Shown here one piece after another: positions 47,855 through 56,960 of a stretch of 64,000 bases of DNA (positions are counted from its first letter, which is position 1; every line of letters starts with the position of its first letter). The notes below the pieces were generated by a model. It searched no databases, was not told the origin of the DNA, and saw nothing but the letters and a program-made list of their open reading frames with translations. The translations under genes and the position numbers were made by a program. The DNA is taken from NCBI GenBank assembly GCA_963851415.1, contig CAWKPF010000002.1, positions 620,001 to 684,000 of the forward strand, read 5' to 3'. Source of the stretch: CAWKPF01 sp963851415. GTDB taxonomy: Bacteria; Acidobacteriota; Thermoanaerobaculia; Multivoradales; Multivoraceae.

Positions 47855-49909
47855 ATGTTGCAGATACGGACTCAGTCGGCCGCTCTCGCGCTCTCTCTCG
47901 TCGTCGCGACCGCCGCATCGGCCGAGGACCGCCCGTTCAGCGAATCCCTGGAGCTCGCCGATGTGTTCCAGCTGGAGTACGCGAGCGATCCGCAGATCTC
48001 GCCCGATGGCAGCCGCATCGTCTACGCCCGCAACTCGATGGACGTGATGTCCGACCGAGTCCGCAGCAACCTGTGGATCGTCTCCACCGATGGCACCGAT
48101 CATCGTCCGCTCACCACCAGTGACAGCTCCGAGAGCAGGCCACGCTGGTCGCCCAAGGGCGATCGGCTGCTGTTCGTTTCGAACCGGGACGGCTCCTCTC
48201 AGCTGTACCAGCGCTGGATGGACACCGGACAGATCGCTCGGCTGAGTCACTTCACCTCTCCCGCGACTGGCTTCACCTGGTCCCCAGACGGGCGCTGGAT
48301 CGCGTTCTCGATGTTCGTCGAGGAGGGACCCGAGCCCTTTGCCAGCATGCCGAAGAAGCCCGAGGGGGCGGAATGGGCCCAGGCCCCGAAGGTGATCGAG
48401 AAGCTGCTCTACCGCGCCGACGGTGCGGGCTACCTCGAGGATGGGCACTGGCAGCTCTTCCTTCTCTCGGCGGAGGGGGGCACGCCTCGTCCGCTCACGA
48501 CAGGACCGTTCGACCACCGCTCCCGCCTCGCCTGGTCACCTGACTCTTCGCGTCTCTACTTCTCGGCCAACCGGGACCCCGACGGAGAGCTCGACCCGGC
48601 AGACTCCGAGATCTTCGAGCTCACCATTGCCGACCGGTCACTGCGCGAGCTCACCGACCGTCACGGCCCGGACTCGAGTCCGGTCGTGTCCCCCGACGGG
48701 CGCTTCCTCGCCTACGTGGGCAACGACGAGCGCTACCAGGGCTACCAGGTGACGGAGCTCTTCGTTCTCGACCTCACGGCGGGTACCAGCCGAGCACTCA
48801 CTCCCGAACTGGACCGGGACGTGAGCGGACACGTCTGGGACGGTGACGGCAGCGGGCTCTTCTTCCAGTACGACGACGAAGGAAACACCAAGGCTGCGCA
48901 CGTCTCGCTCGACGGTGAGACGATGGTGCTCGCGAGTGACCTCGGCGGTACGTCCCTCGGGCGTCCCTACGCCGGCGGATCCTTCAGCGCCTCCGCCGAT
49001 GGCACTGTCGCCTTCACACTGGCCACGCCGGCACACCCCGCCGACGTGGCAGTGGTGGCACGCGACAAGAAGGCGAAGCGACTGACTTCACTCAACGAGG
49101 ACCTCTTCGCATTCAAGCCGCCGATGCCCGTCGAGGAAATGTGGGTGGAATCGTCCTTCGACGGGAGGAAGATCCAGGGCTGGATCGTGAAGCCACCCGG
49201 CTTCGACCCAGACCAGCGCTATCCGCTGATCCTGGAGATTCACGGCGGTCCCTTCACCAACTACGGTGACCGCTATGCCGCCGAAATCCAGCTCTACGCC
49301 GCGGCGGGCTACGTCGTGGTGTACGCGAATCCACGCGGCAGCACCTCCTACGGAGGCGAGTTCGGGAACCTGATCCACCACGCCTATCCCGGCAACGACT
49401 ACCACGACCTCATGTCGATCGTCGATGGCGTCCTCGAGCGAGGCTACGTCGACCCGGAACGGCTGTTCGTCACCGGCGGCAGCGGCGGCGGCGTGCTCAG
49501 TGCCTGGATCGTGGGCAACACGAACCGCTTCAAGGCCGCCGTCGTCCAGAAGCCGGTCATCAACTGGTACAGCTTCGTGCTCACCGCCGACTCCGCCAAC
49601 TTCTTCTACAAGTACTGGTTCCCGGGGTTCCCCTGGGATCACCAGGACCACTACATGGCACGCTCCCCCCTTTCTCTGGTCGGCAACGTCGAGACTCCCA
49701 CCATGCTGATCACCGGAGAGCGGGACTATCGGACACCGATCTCGGAGTCGGAGCAGTACTACCAGGCTCTCCGGCTGCGGCAGATCCCGTCAGCCCTGGT
49801 GCGAATTCCCGAGGCGTCGCACGGGATCGCCGCGCGTCCCAGTCAGTTGATCGCGAAGGTCGCCCACGTGCTCGAGTGGTTCGGGCGCTACGGAGGAACC
49901 GAGAGGTGA
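47855..49909 (+). CDS. S9 family peptidase (prolyl-oligopeptidase-like), exported
   Basis: A 684-residue serine peptidase starting at the ATG at 47855 (AGGAGG upstream), with a signal peptide (TQSAALALSLVVATAASA). A beta-propeller (DPQISPDGSRIVYARNS, RPRWSPKGDRLLFVSNRDG, AWSPDSSRLYFSANRD) is followed by the hydrolase domain with Ser543 in GGSGGGVLSAW, Asp624 in GERDYRTP and His656 in EASHGIAARP. Domain order and many segments match the S9 protein at 10702-12744 (for example IQGWIVKPP and YYQAL), so the two are paralogues. A periplasmic peptide-degrading role is likely. Confidence 0.92.
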   Translation: MLQIRTQSAALALSLVVATAASAEDRPFSESLELADVFQLEYASDPQISPDGSRIVYARNSMDVMSDRVRSNLWIVSTDGTDHRPLTTSDSSESRPRWSPKGDRLLFVSNRDGSSQLYQRWMDTGQIARLSHFTSPATGFTWSPDGRWIAFSMFVEEGPEPFASMPKKPEGAEWAQAPKVIEKLLYRADGAGYLEDGHWQLFLLSAEGGTPRPLTTGPFDHRSRLAWSPDSSRLYFSANRDPDGELDPADSEIFELTIADRSLRELTDRHGPDSSPVVSPDGRFLAYVGNDERYQGYQVTELFVLDLTAGTSRALTPELDRDVSGHVWDGDGSGLFFQYDDEGNTKAAHVSLDGETMVLASDLGGTSLGRPYAGGSFSASADGTVAFTLATPAHPADVAVVARDKKAKRLTSLNEDLFAFKPPMPVEEMWVESSFDGRKIQGWIVKPPGFDPDQRYPLILEIHGGPFTNYGDRYAAEIQLYAAAGYVVVYANPRGSTSYGGEFGNLIHHAYPGNDYHDLMSIVDGVLERGYVDPERLFVTGGSGGGVLSAWIVGNTNRFKAAVVQKPVINWYSFVLTADSANFFYKYWFPGFPWDHQDHYMARSPLSLVGNVETPTMLITGERDYRTPISESEQYYQALRLRQIPSALVRIPEASHGIAARPSQLIAKVAHVLEWFGRYGGTER

Positions 49910-50000
49910 GCGCCGATCCGGGAATCGCCGAAAACTGAGCACGGCCTCGCCCGTGGGCCCTCGGCTGCTGCAGGATTTCTGGGTGGAATACCTTTCTTAC

Positions 50001-50028
50001 TAGATTTCCTAGAAAACAGCCCTATAAT
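50001..50028 (+). promoter_or_regulatory. probable promoter of the DUF4388 gene
   Basis: A consensus TATAAT (50023-50028) lies in an AT-rich stretch that stands out against the GC-rich surroundings. The -35 is weak (TAGATT, 50001-50006, 16-bp spacing). The start of transcription would be near 50036, about 28 bases before the ATG. Confidence 0.55.
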
Positions 50029-50063
50029 AGTTCGAGTCCGCGGCGGATCGCGGGAGGAGTCCC

Positions 50064-50546
50064 ATGGCCTACACAGACGTCATCCGAAAGCTCAGCATCA
50101 AGGAACTGCTTCGCTTCCTCACCATGGAGGGAGTGACCGGGAAACTGACCGTGTACAAGGAGAATGCGCAGGGCTGCGTGATCTTCCGCGACGGTCGCAT
50201 CCTCTATGCGAACCACTCGGACCAGCACCACGACACGTTGGCCCACCGTCTGACCACCCGGGGAATCAATCCGGAGGTGCTTTCCGCCGCAGAACAACGC
50301 CAGCAGCTCGATCCCGAGCACCGCCCGCTCGGAGACATCCTCATCGAGATGAAGGCGCTGAATCAGGAGACCCTCCGCCGGGTCATGGCCGATCGAACGA
50401 TCGACATCGTCCGGCAGATGCTGGCCTGGAGCGATGGCTTCTACAACTTCGACATCCTCAACGACAACGGCCCCCTGGATGTCGACGATCCTGACCTGCT
50501 GATCCCCCACGGCGTGAAGATCAAGCTCCCCGGCCGAGCCGCGTAA
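50064..50546 (+). CDS. DUF4388 (PATAN-like) domain protein
   Basis: A 160-residue cytosolic protein. The N-terminal region fits DUF4388: LSIKELLRFLTMEGVTGKLTVYKENAQGCVIFRDGRILYA, given here in parts (LRFLTMEGVTGKL, then GCVIFRDGRILYANHSD). The second half has the typical helical pair with LGDILIEMKALNQETLRRVM and a WSDGFYNFDI strand. Such domains occur in regulators and signalling proteins of delta-proteobacteria-like and acidobacterial lineages, often with response regulators. Here it stands alone. GGGAGGAG precedes the ATG, and a strong TATAAT promoter suggests steady expression. Confidence 0.8.
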   Translation: MAYTDVIRKLSIKELLRFLTMEGVTGKLTVYKENAQGCVIFRDGRILYANHSDQHHDTLAHRLTTRGINPEVLSAAEQRQQLDPEHRPLGDILIEMKALNQETLRRVMADRTIDIVRQMLAWSDGFYNFDILNDNGPLDVDDPDLLIPHGVKIKLPGRAA

Positions 50547-50561
50547 CGCGGACCGGGCTCC

Positions 50562-52124
50562 TCACTCGGCAATCAGATACTGCCGGGTGAGCGTCTCGTA
50601 GCGGCCGACCTGCTCCGCGATCCAGCTGGAGTCCTGCCCCAGCAGCTCCGCCATCTGAGCCGCCACCGCAGGAGCCGCTTCGATCGAGGCGCGTGCATCG
50701 AGCAACTGGCTGCGACTGCGGCGCGCCAGAAAGTCCTCGACCGACCGAGCCATCTCGTGCTGCACGGCCCACTTCACTTCGACCCGACGCGGCCGAAGCG
50801 ATGGGTGCACCTTCTGGTCGAGCGCGGGATCCTGGCGGACGAGGTCGAGGATGGACGGTGCGTCCGAGCCGTACAACGCGAGATCGCCGAACCGCTCCGC
50901 TCCCTGTTGGTAGCCGTGCAGCCGCAGTTCATGGGTCGTGCAGTCGCGCTTCTCGAGCCCCCCGACCATGGCCGCCTGATCGATCGTGTCCTGCGCCATC
51001 TTCCGGTAGGTCGTCCACTTTCCGCCCGCAATCGTGACCAGCCCGGAGCCCGAGATGTGCAGAGTGTGGTCGCGCGAGATCGTCTTCGAGTCCGCCTCGT
51101 CGAGACTGCCCACCAGCGGCCGGATTCCGACGAAGACGGACAACACGTCTCCGGGCGTGGGATCCTCGCTCAGATACCGAGCGGCGTGGGTGAGCAGGAA
51201 GTCGAGCTCTTCCTGCTGCGGACGGGGCTCGAGCACCGCTTCGGGAATCGGGGTGTCGGTGGTGCCGATCACCGCGCAGTCGTGCCAGGGAATGGCGAAG
51301 AGCACTCGCCCGTCATCGGTATGCGGCACCATGATCGCACTGGATCCTGGTAGGAAGCGACGTGGCAACACGAGATGAACGCCCTGACTGGGACGAATCA
51401 TCGATCCCGCCTCGGGATCGTCCATCCGACGGACGCCATCGGAGAACGCGCCCGTCGCGTTGACGGTGACCCGCGCCTCGATTTCGAGCTCTCGGCCGCT
51501 CTCCTCGTCGATCGCGCGAACTCCGGTGACGACACCGTCCTCCTTGAGCAGTCCAGACACTCGCACATAGTTGACCACCGTGGCCCCGAGATCGACCGCA
51601 GTGCGAGCCATCGTGATCGCGAGTCGAGCATCGTCGAACTGTCCGTCGTAGTAGAGCACCCCTCCCCTCAGTCCGTTCGTCTCGATCGTCGGCAGGCGCT
51701 CCAGTGTCTCGGCTTTCGAGAGGAGCTTCGAGGCGCCGAACCCGTGCCGACCAGCCAGAATGTCGTAGAGACGCAAGCCGATGCCATAGAAGGGCGCCTC
51801 CCACCAGTCGTAGTTCGGGACGACAAAGGGAAGCTCACCCACCAGTTGAGGAGCGTTCTTGTGCAGCAGACCTCGCTCCTCGAGCGCTTCGAGCACGAGC
51901 GAGACATTTCCCTGCTGCAGGTAGCGCACACCGCCGTGCACCAGCTTGGTGCTGCGGCTCGAGGTGCCCTTGGCAAAATCGTGTTGCTCGACCAGGACGG
52001 TGCGGTAGCCACGCGCGGCGGCATCGATGGCAGAGCCCAGGCCGGTAGCTCCCCCTCCGATCACCAGGACGTCCCAGGGACCGTGGGGCTCGTTCAGGCG
52101 CTGCAGTAGCGGGTCACGTTGCAC
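50562..52124 (-). CDS. glpD: glycerol-3-phosphate dehydrogenase, FAD-dependent
   Basis: A 520-residue aerobic-type GlpD. The FAD motif VLVIGGGATGLGSAIDAAARG is followed by TKLVHGGVRYLQQGNVSLV and the substrate region FAIPWHDCAVIGTTDTP. The C-terminal DAO_C helical domain (AVQHEMARSVEDFLARRSR) is present. It oxidises sn-glycerol-3-phosphate to dihydroxyacetone phosphate at the inner membrane and feeds the quinone pool. The GTG at 52124 is chosen because it begins just before the FAD domain; the longer frame overlaps the ABC permease gene, which ends 49 bp upstream. No glycerol kinase or uptake gene is adjacent. Confidence 0.93.
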   Translation of the reverse strand: MQRDPLLQRLNEPHGPWDVLVIGGGATGLGSAIDAAARGYRTVLVEQHDFAKGTSSRSTKLVHGGVRYLQQGNVSLVLEALEERGLLHKNAPQLVGELPFVVPNYDWWEAPFYGIGLRLYDILAGRHGFGASKLLSKAETLERLPTIETNGLRGGVLYYDGQFDDARLAITMARTAVDLGATVVNYVRVSGLLKEDGVVTGVRAIDEESGRELEIEARVTVNATGAFSDGVRRMDDPEAGSMIRPSQGVHLVLPRRFLPGSSAIMVPHTDDGRVLFAIPWHDCAVIGTTDTPIPEAVLEPRPQQEELDFLLTHAARYLSEDPTPGDVLSVFVGIRPLVGSLDEADSKTISRDHTLHISGSGLVTIAGGKWTTYRKMAQDTIDQAAMVGGLEKRDCTTHELRLHGYQQGAERFGDLALYGSDAPSILDLVRQDPALDQKVHPSLRPRRVEVKWAVQHEMARSVEDFLARRSRSQLLDARASIEAAPAVAAQMAELLGQDSSWIAEQVGRYETLTRQYLIAE

Positions 52125-52173
52125 GGCGAGATCGTAGCAGCTACGCGCCAGCTCCCGATCGATCGACTCCCGC

Positions 52174-54603
52174 TCAATCGGCGCGCAGAGCGACCGTGGG
52201 CTCGATGCGGGTCGCCCGTCGCGCCGGCAGCCAACAGGCGACCACCGCTGCAAAGAGCAAGACCACCGTGACGACCGTCATCGTGGCCGGATCGCGTGGA
52301 GAGGTTTGAAAGAGATTGTCCGAGAGCAGTCTTCCGAAGAGCACAGACCCCAGGAGGCCGATCGCCAAACCGGTACAAACGATCACGAGGCCCTGCCCGA
52401 GGACCATCCAGCGGACCCTCCGTGCCGGTGCCCCCAACGCCATCCGGATTCCAATCTCCTGGGTGCGCTGCGACACCGAGTAGGCCAGTACGCTGCCGAT
52501 ACCGGTCGTCGTGACAACGAGCGCAAGCAGGGCAAACAGGGACAGCAGCATCGTGACCACTCGCGGCGAGGCGATCGAGGAACGACGCACCTCTTCCAGG
52601 GTCTCGATCGAGCTGATGGGCTGGTCCGGATCGATCGACCACAGGGCCTGCTTGAGCTCTCGAGCCATGGCCGTGGGCTCGGCCCGCGTCCGGACGAGAA
52701 TCCGACCCACGAACCCTCCCTGCTCCAACGGACGATAGAGCTCGTCACTGGCCTCCTGATCGAGGCCGTACTGCCGGATATCCCCCACCACACCCACCAC
52801 GGTCATCCAGTGCTCGCCGTCGTCGAGCGACACTCGCCTCCCGATGGGGTCTCGATCCGGCCAGTAACGAGCGGCCAGCGACTGGTTGATCAGGGCCACC
52901 GCAGGCGCCTCGGCGTGGTCGCGCGAATCGAACAGACGACCGTTGACCAACGGCACCCCGAGCGTGCGGAAGTAGCCCGGAGTGACCGTCCGCAGGTCGA
53001 GTTGAGGTCGCGGATCGTTCTCCAACAGGGCCTCTCCCTCGATCACAAAGGCCGCGTTCGATGGCTGCTGGGAGCTCAGCGGCAGGTAGTTGCCGGCGCC
53101 GGCCGACACCACGCCAGGATGACTCTCGAGCGATTCCATCAGCCGCCCGTAGAACCCGACGATGTCCTCGCGGGTCGTGTACTTCGACCAGTTGAGGGCG
53201 ATCTGTGCCGACAGCACTCGCTCCGGATCGAAGCCGGGATCGACTCTCTGCAGCTGCCAGAAACTGCGCAGGAGCAGTCCGGCCCCGACGAGAAGCATCA
53301 CCGCCAACGCGACCTGCGCAGCCAGCAACAGCGAGCGCAGTCGCAAACGGGACAGGCCTGCGGTGCTCTGTCCACCCTCGCGCAACGAAGCGACTGTACT
53401 GAACCGAGTGGTCAACGCTGGCAGCGCCCCGGCCAGCAACGCGCAGACGAAGGCGACCCCCACGGTGAAGGCGAGAACCCACAGATCGAGCTTCACGTCG
53501 ACCACCCGAGGCGTGAAGCGGCCCAGGAAGCTCTTGAGCAGATCCAGACCGAGATAGGCAAAGCCCAGACCCAGCCCGGCTCCGGCGAACGCGAGCACGA
53601 GACTCTCGGTCAGCGTCTGCCGTACCAGCACCCCCCTCCCGGCCCCCATCGATACGCGGACGGCGAGCTCTCGCTCGCGCCCCAGCAATCGGGCCACGGT
53701 GAGATTGGCCACGTTGGCACACGACAGCAGCAAGACGAGGAAGGCCGTGGCCAACAGCACCCAGAGCGCCGGCCGGGCCTGCTCCACCAGCTCCTCCTTG
53801 AGTGGCACCGCACTCAGGACGTACCCGCGCTCTTCGGTGTACACGTCAGGGTGCTCTCCCCGGAAATGCTCTCCGAGGGTGGTCAACTCGGCTCTCACGC
53901 CTTCGAGCTGCTGATCGTCTCCCATGCGTGCCAGGACGGTGAGGGCGCGGAAGGCATTCCGGTCTTCTGCGACCTGCCGCTCGGATCTGGCACGGAAGGG
54001 ACAAGCCACGCTCGGCATGTAGACGTCATGCTCGTTCGGGAACTGAGGAATGGGGGGCAGAATCCCCACGACGGTATGCGGCCGATCGTTCATCTCGAAG
54101 ACCTCGCCCACGATCGCCGGATCGCCGCCGAAGGAGCGCTGCCAGTACTCGTGGCTGAGCATCAAGACCGCCTCGGCACCCGCCCCCTCGTCCGACTCCA
54201 CGAAGGTACGCCCTTCCACCGGAGTCACACCCAGCAGATCGAAGAAGCGCGCAGACACGACCCCCGTCGACACGCGCTCGGGCTCTTCTCTTCCGAGTAG
54301 CGTAAAGGTCATCGCGTGGTACTCGACGACATCCTCGAAACCGCGACTCCGCTCACGGAGATCGAAGAACTCGGGGATCGAGAACGGTACATTCTCCAGC
54401 CCGACGTTGGGCTCGTGCTGGCGCAGCACGACCAACTCCTGATCGTCGGCATACGGCAGCGGCTTGAGCAGGACTCCGTAGAGCAGGCTGAAGACCGCGG
54501 TATTCGCCCCGATCCCCAGAGCGAGGGTGAGCACAGCGGCGAGAGCGAAGCCGGGGCTGCGCAGCAGACTGCGAACGGCGTAGCGAATGTCTCGAAGCAG
54601 CAT
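52174..54603 (-). CDS. ADOP-type MacB/FtsX ABC permease without ATPase partner
   Basis: An 809-residue membrane protein with the duplicated layout of acidobacterial orphan permeases. An N-terminal helix (DIRYAVRSLLRSPGFALAAV, then LALGIGANTAVFSLLYGVLL) and a MacB_PCD periplasmic domain (EYWQRSFGGDPAIVG) are followed by an FtsX unit (LLSCANVANLTVARLLGRERE). Then come a second periplasmic domain and a second FtsX unit (SQRTQEIGIRMALGAPARRV). It would transmit mechanical work from an ATPase to lipids or lipoproteins, but no ATP-binding gene is adjacent. It is the strongest phylum marker in the window. The ATG at 54603 has AGGGAG upstream. Confidence 0.92.
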   Translation of the reverse strand: MLLRDIRYAVRSLLRSPGFALAAVLTLALGIGANTAVFSLLYGVLLKPLPYADDQELVVLRQHEPNVGLENVPFSIPEFFDLRERSRGFEDVVEYHAMTFTLLGREEPERVSTGVVSARFFDLLGVTPVEGRTFVESDEGAGAEAVLMLSHEYWQRSFGGDPAIVGEVFEMNDRPHTVVGILPPIPQFPNEHDVYMPSVACPFRARSERQVAEDRNAFRALTVLARMGDDQQLEGVRAELTTLGEHFRGEHPDVYTEERGYVLSAVPLKEELVEQARPALWVLLATAFLVLLLSCANVANLTVARLLGRERELAVRVSMGAGRGVLVRQTLTESLVLAFAGAGLGLGFAYLGLDLLKSFLGRFTPRVVDVKLDLWVLAFTVGVAFVCALLAGALPALTTRFSTVASLREGGQSTAGLSRLRLRSLLLAAQVALAVMLLVGAGLLLRSFWQLQRVDPGFDPERVLSAQIALNWSKYTTREDIVGFYGRLMESLESHPGVVSAGAGNYLPLSSQQPSNAAFVIEGEALLENDPRPQLDLRTVTPGYFRTLGVPLVNGRLFDSRDHAEAPAVALINQSLAARYWPDRDPIGRRVSLDDGEHWMTVVGVVGDIRQYGLDQEASDELYRPLEQGGFVGRILVRTRAEPTAMARELKQALWSIDPDQPISSIETLEEVRRSSIASPRVVTMLLSLFALLALVVTTTGIGSVLAYSVSQRTQEIGIRMALGAPARRVRWMVLGQGLVIVCTGLAIGLLGSVLFGRLLSDNLFQTSPRDPATMTVVTVVLLFAAVVACWLPARRATRIEPTVALRAD

Positions 54604-54678
54604 TCCATGCTCCCTGTAGGCTTTATGAACCGTCGTCAGGGGGAATGGTCGACTGTCGGCGCGAGCCCTTGCAAGGAC

Positions 54679-54713
54679 GCTGCAGGGAACCGTGCCGAAG
54701 CTGCAGCGAACCG
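54679..54713. repeat. two 14-bp direct repeats with 21-bp period upstream of the permease
   Basis: GCTGCAGGGAACCG (54679-54692) and GCTGCAGCGAACCG (54700-54713) differ at one base and are spaced by exactly two helical turns. They lie about 75-110 bp before the permease start, in the 119-bp gap to the methyltransferase gene. This spacing is typical of tandem regulator sites. Confidence 0.35.
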
Positions 54714-54722
54714 GCAGCAGGA

Positions 54723-55310
54723 TCAGCCGAGCGGCTTGCGGGCCAGAACCCGCACCAGGGCGGCGAGCTTTCCGTCTCGACGTTCGAGAACCGGATCCTC
54801 CAGGTGGACGAGCTCGAGACCGTCGAGGTACTCGCCGATCTCACCCGGTGCGAGCAGGTAGTCGGGATCGGTCGGGCCGAGGTCGCCGATCTGGAGGTTC
54901 TCTACCGAGAAGGTCTCGAGAACGAACCAACCGCCTGCGGCGAGCGCATCCGCGATGCGGGGGAAGAGCGCTCGGTCGAGATAGTAGAAGTCAGTGATCA
55001 GCTCCCACCGTCGCCGCCCGAGCTCGAAGTCCTCGAGATCAGCCACCACGCCCCGAATCTCGACCCCACGCTGCACGGCCAGACGGCGAGCACTGGCCAC
55101 CGCCCGGATCGAGACATCGACGCCGGTCACCTCGAAACCGCCGCAGGAGGCGAGAAAGACCGCGTTGCGCCCTCCTCCCATCGCCAGCGTCAGGGCTCGA
55201 CCGACACCGAGTTCGCGCACATGAGCACGGAGAAAGGGCGAAGGCTCGGGCCCCTTTGCCGAACCTCGGAGATAGCGATCGTTCCAGCGCTCCGCGTCGT
55301 GACGACTCAC
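54723..55310 (-). CDS. class I SAM-dependent methyltransferase, TehB-like
   Basis: A 195-residue protein close to the TehB/tellurite-resistance methyltransferases. It starts with the family's DAERWNDRYLRG, then has the S-adenosylmethionine motif I (ALTLAMGGGRNAVFLAS), an acidic ribose residue (VTGVDVSIRAV) and motif III (DFYYLDRALFPRIADAL). The reaction is methyl transfer to a small, possibly toxic acceptor; the acceptor is not known. It is translationally coupled (ATGA) to the upstream membrane serine hydrolase gene. Confidence 0.85.
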   Translation of the reverse strand: MSRHDAERWNDRYLRGSAKGPEPSPFLRAHVRELGVGRALTLAMGGGRNAVFLASCGGFEVTGVDVSIRAVASARRLAVQRGVEIRGVVADLEDFELGRRRWELITDFYYLDRALFPRIADALAAGGWFVLETFSVENLQIGDLGPTDPDYLLAPGEIGEYLDGLELVHLEDPVLERRDGKLAALVRVLARKPLG

Positions 55311-56881
55311 CCGAGGGTCTCGAGCTCTGGGCCTTCCGGTCCGCGCCCGCCGGCTTCAGACTCGGGAGCAGATCCCTCGTTCGAGCGCATCAGCACTCCC
55401 ACGATCGACTCGACGGCGGCCACGCACACCCCGAGGATCAGGAGCATCCCCAGGTCCGGATAGAACTCGACCATGCCGGTGAGCGAGATCTGTGCCAGGG
55501 AGCGCAAGACCCACAGCAGGAGGCCCACCGAGACTCCCAACCTGACCAGCGCTGGCAGCCAGACCCGACGCTCCAGGATCACCCGGCGGGGTCGGCCGGC
55601 CTGCGACCATCGGCGCACGGCTCGCGCCAGCGAGACGAGGGTCCAGACGAAGATCGCCGCGAAGCCGAGTCGCAGCCAGTGGCCCTTCATCGGGTAGTCG
55701 ATCGCCTTCGCCCCGATCAGGCGCCGAGCGATACCGTCCATCAGATCCCGGTACGCAGGAAAGAACGGCCCGTCGTTTCTGCTGGCAAGCAGCACGATCC
55801 CGTACTCCAGGCGTGGCAAGAGGGCGAGTCGAGCGCTGAACCCGGGGGTCATTCCGGCGTGTCCTCGCGTCGGCTCGCCTTCCAGCTCTCCTACGCCCCA
55901 CCCCAGAGCGCTCCCCGACTCTCCGGGTCCGAGCATCTCCTCCACCGCACCGGGAGACAGCACCCAACGATCGTCGACGCGCCCACGATTGGTAAAAACG
56001 GCCAGGAACCTCGCCATGTCGTGCGCGCTGGAAACGACGTAGCCGGCAGGAACCATCAGCTCGGTGTAGGGCGGCTCGGAACGGGCGACCGGCACTCCGA
56101 GAAAGTAGGTATGCCCCTGAACGATGCCCGCCTCTTCGGCTCTCGAGCGCTCTGCAAAGGTGGACTCGAGGCGAAGGGGCGTCGACACGAACGTCCGGAG
56201 GTAGTCCTCGTAGCCCATTCCCGAGACGGCCTCGACCAGCTGGCCGAGAACGAGATAGTTGAGACTGGAGTACTGCACCTTCGAACCGGGATCGGCGCCG
56301 AAGGACAGGTGCTCGAGCCGGCCCTCTCGTTGCGCAGTGGCGTCAAAGGCGCTCCGCGTCGAGAGGCCGCTCGTGTGCGAGAGCAGCTGGCGCACGGTCA
56401 CCCGAGCCGACCGCGTCGAATCTGCGAGAGCGAACTCGGGAAGGTAGCTCTCTACCGCCCGGTCCAGCTCGAGGAAGCCGGTATCGGCCAGCTGCATGAC
56501 CGCCAGGGCCGTGAGGAGCTTCGTGCAGGATCCCAGGTAGAAGCGATCTTCGGCGGTGACGGCCTCTCCCCTGTCTTCTCCGAAGCCGTGCGCGTAGACG
56601 ATGCGATCGCGGTGCACGATCGCTACTGCAGCACTCGGAGTCCGGGCCCGCTCCAGAAAGCCGGAGATGAAGCGCGTGAGCTCGTCGCTGTCGAAGTCGG
56701 GCGCCACGACGGCGGGAGCCGCCCCTCGCGAGCTCTCGAGGTCGGCCCCGGCATCGAACAGGAGCATGCGCTCCGGCGCTGGAGAAACCCGGTCGGGACC
56801 CACGTCCTGTGCCGCCGCCGGAACGACGAGCCAGAGTCCCGCCGTCAGCCAGAGCAGATTCGATCGACCGAATACACGCAT
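55307..56881 (-). CDS. serine hydrolase (beta-lactamase-related) with C-terminal membrane domain
   Basis: A 524-residue protein. The signal peptide (NLLWLTAGLWLVVPAAAQ) follows an ATG at 56881 that has AGGAAGAG upstream. The hydrolase domain (about residues 55-370) has SxxK in LGSCTKLLTAL, YxN in YSSLNYLVLG and a third motif HAGMTPG. Residues about 400-505 form four hydrophobic helices (FAAIFVWTLVSLARAV, LVRLGVSVGLLLWVL and others), so the enzyme is anchored with its active site in the periplasm. This layout recalls FmtA/PbpE-like membrane hydrolases of cell-wall or peptide metabolism. The stop overlaps the methyltransferase start. Confidence 0.85.
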   Translation of the reverse strand: MRVFGRSNLLWLTAGLWLVVPAAAQDVGPDRVSPAPERMLLFDAGADLESSRGAAPAVVAPDFDSDELTRFISGFLERARTPSAAVAIVHRDRIVYAHGFGEDRGEAVTAEDRFYLGSCTKLLTALAVMQLADTGFLELDRAVESYLPEFALADSTRSARVTVRQLLSHTSGLSTRSAFDATAQREGRLEHLSFGADPGSKVQYSSLNYLVLGQLVEAVSGMGYEDYLRTFVSTPLRLESTFAERSRAEEAGIVQGHTYFLGVPVARSEPPYTELMVPAGYVVSSAHDMARFLAVFTNRGRVDDRWVLSPGAVEEMLGPGESGSALGWGVGELEGEPTRGHAGMTPGFSARLALLPRLEYGIVLLASRNDGPFFPAYRDLMDGIARRLIGAKAIDYPMKGHWLRLGFAAIFVWTLVSLARAVRRWSQAGRPRRVILERRVWLPALVRLGVSVGLLLWVLRSLAQISLTGMVEFYPDLGMLLILGVCVAAVESIVGVLMRSNEGSAPESEAGGRGPEGPELETLG

Positions 56882-56960
56882 GATCTCTTCCTGCATACGC
56901 ACCGCCCGCGAGACGGTTGCCCTCACCACGGAGTCCCTCGGCACAGGGCGCTGCCCCCTG

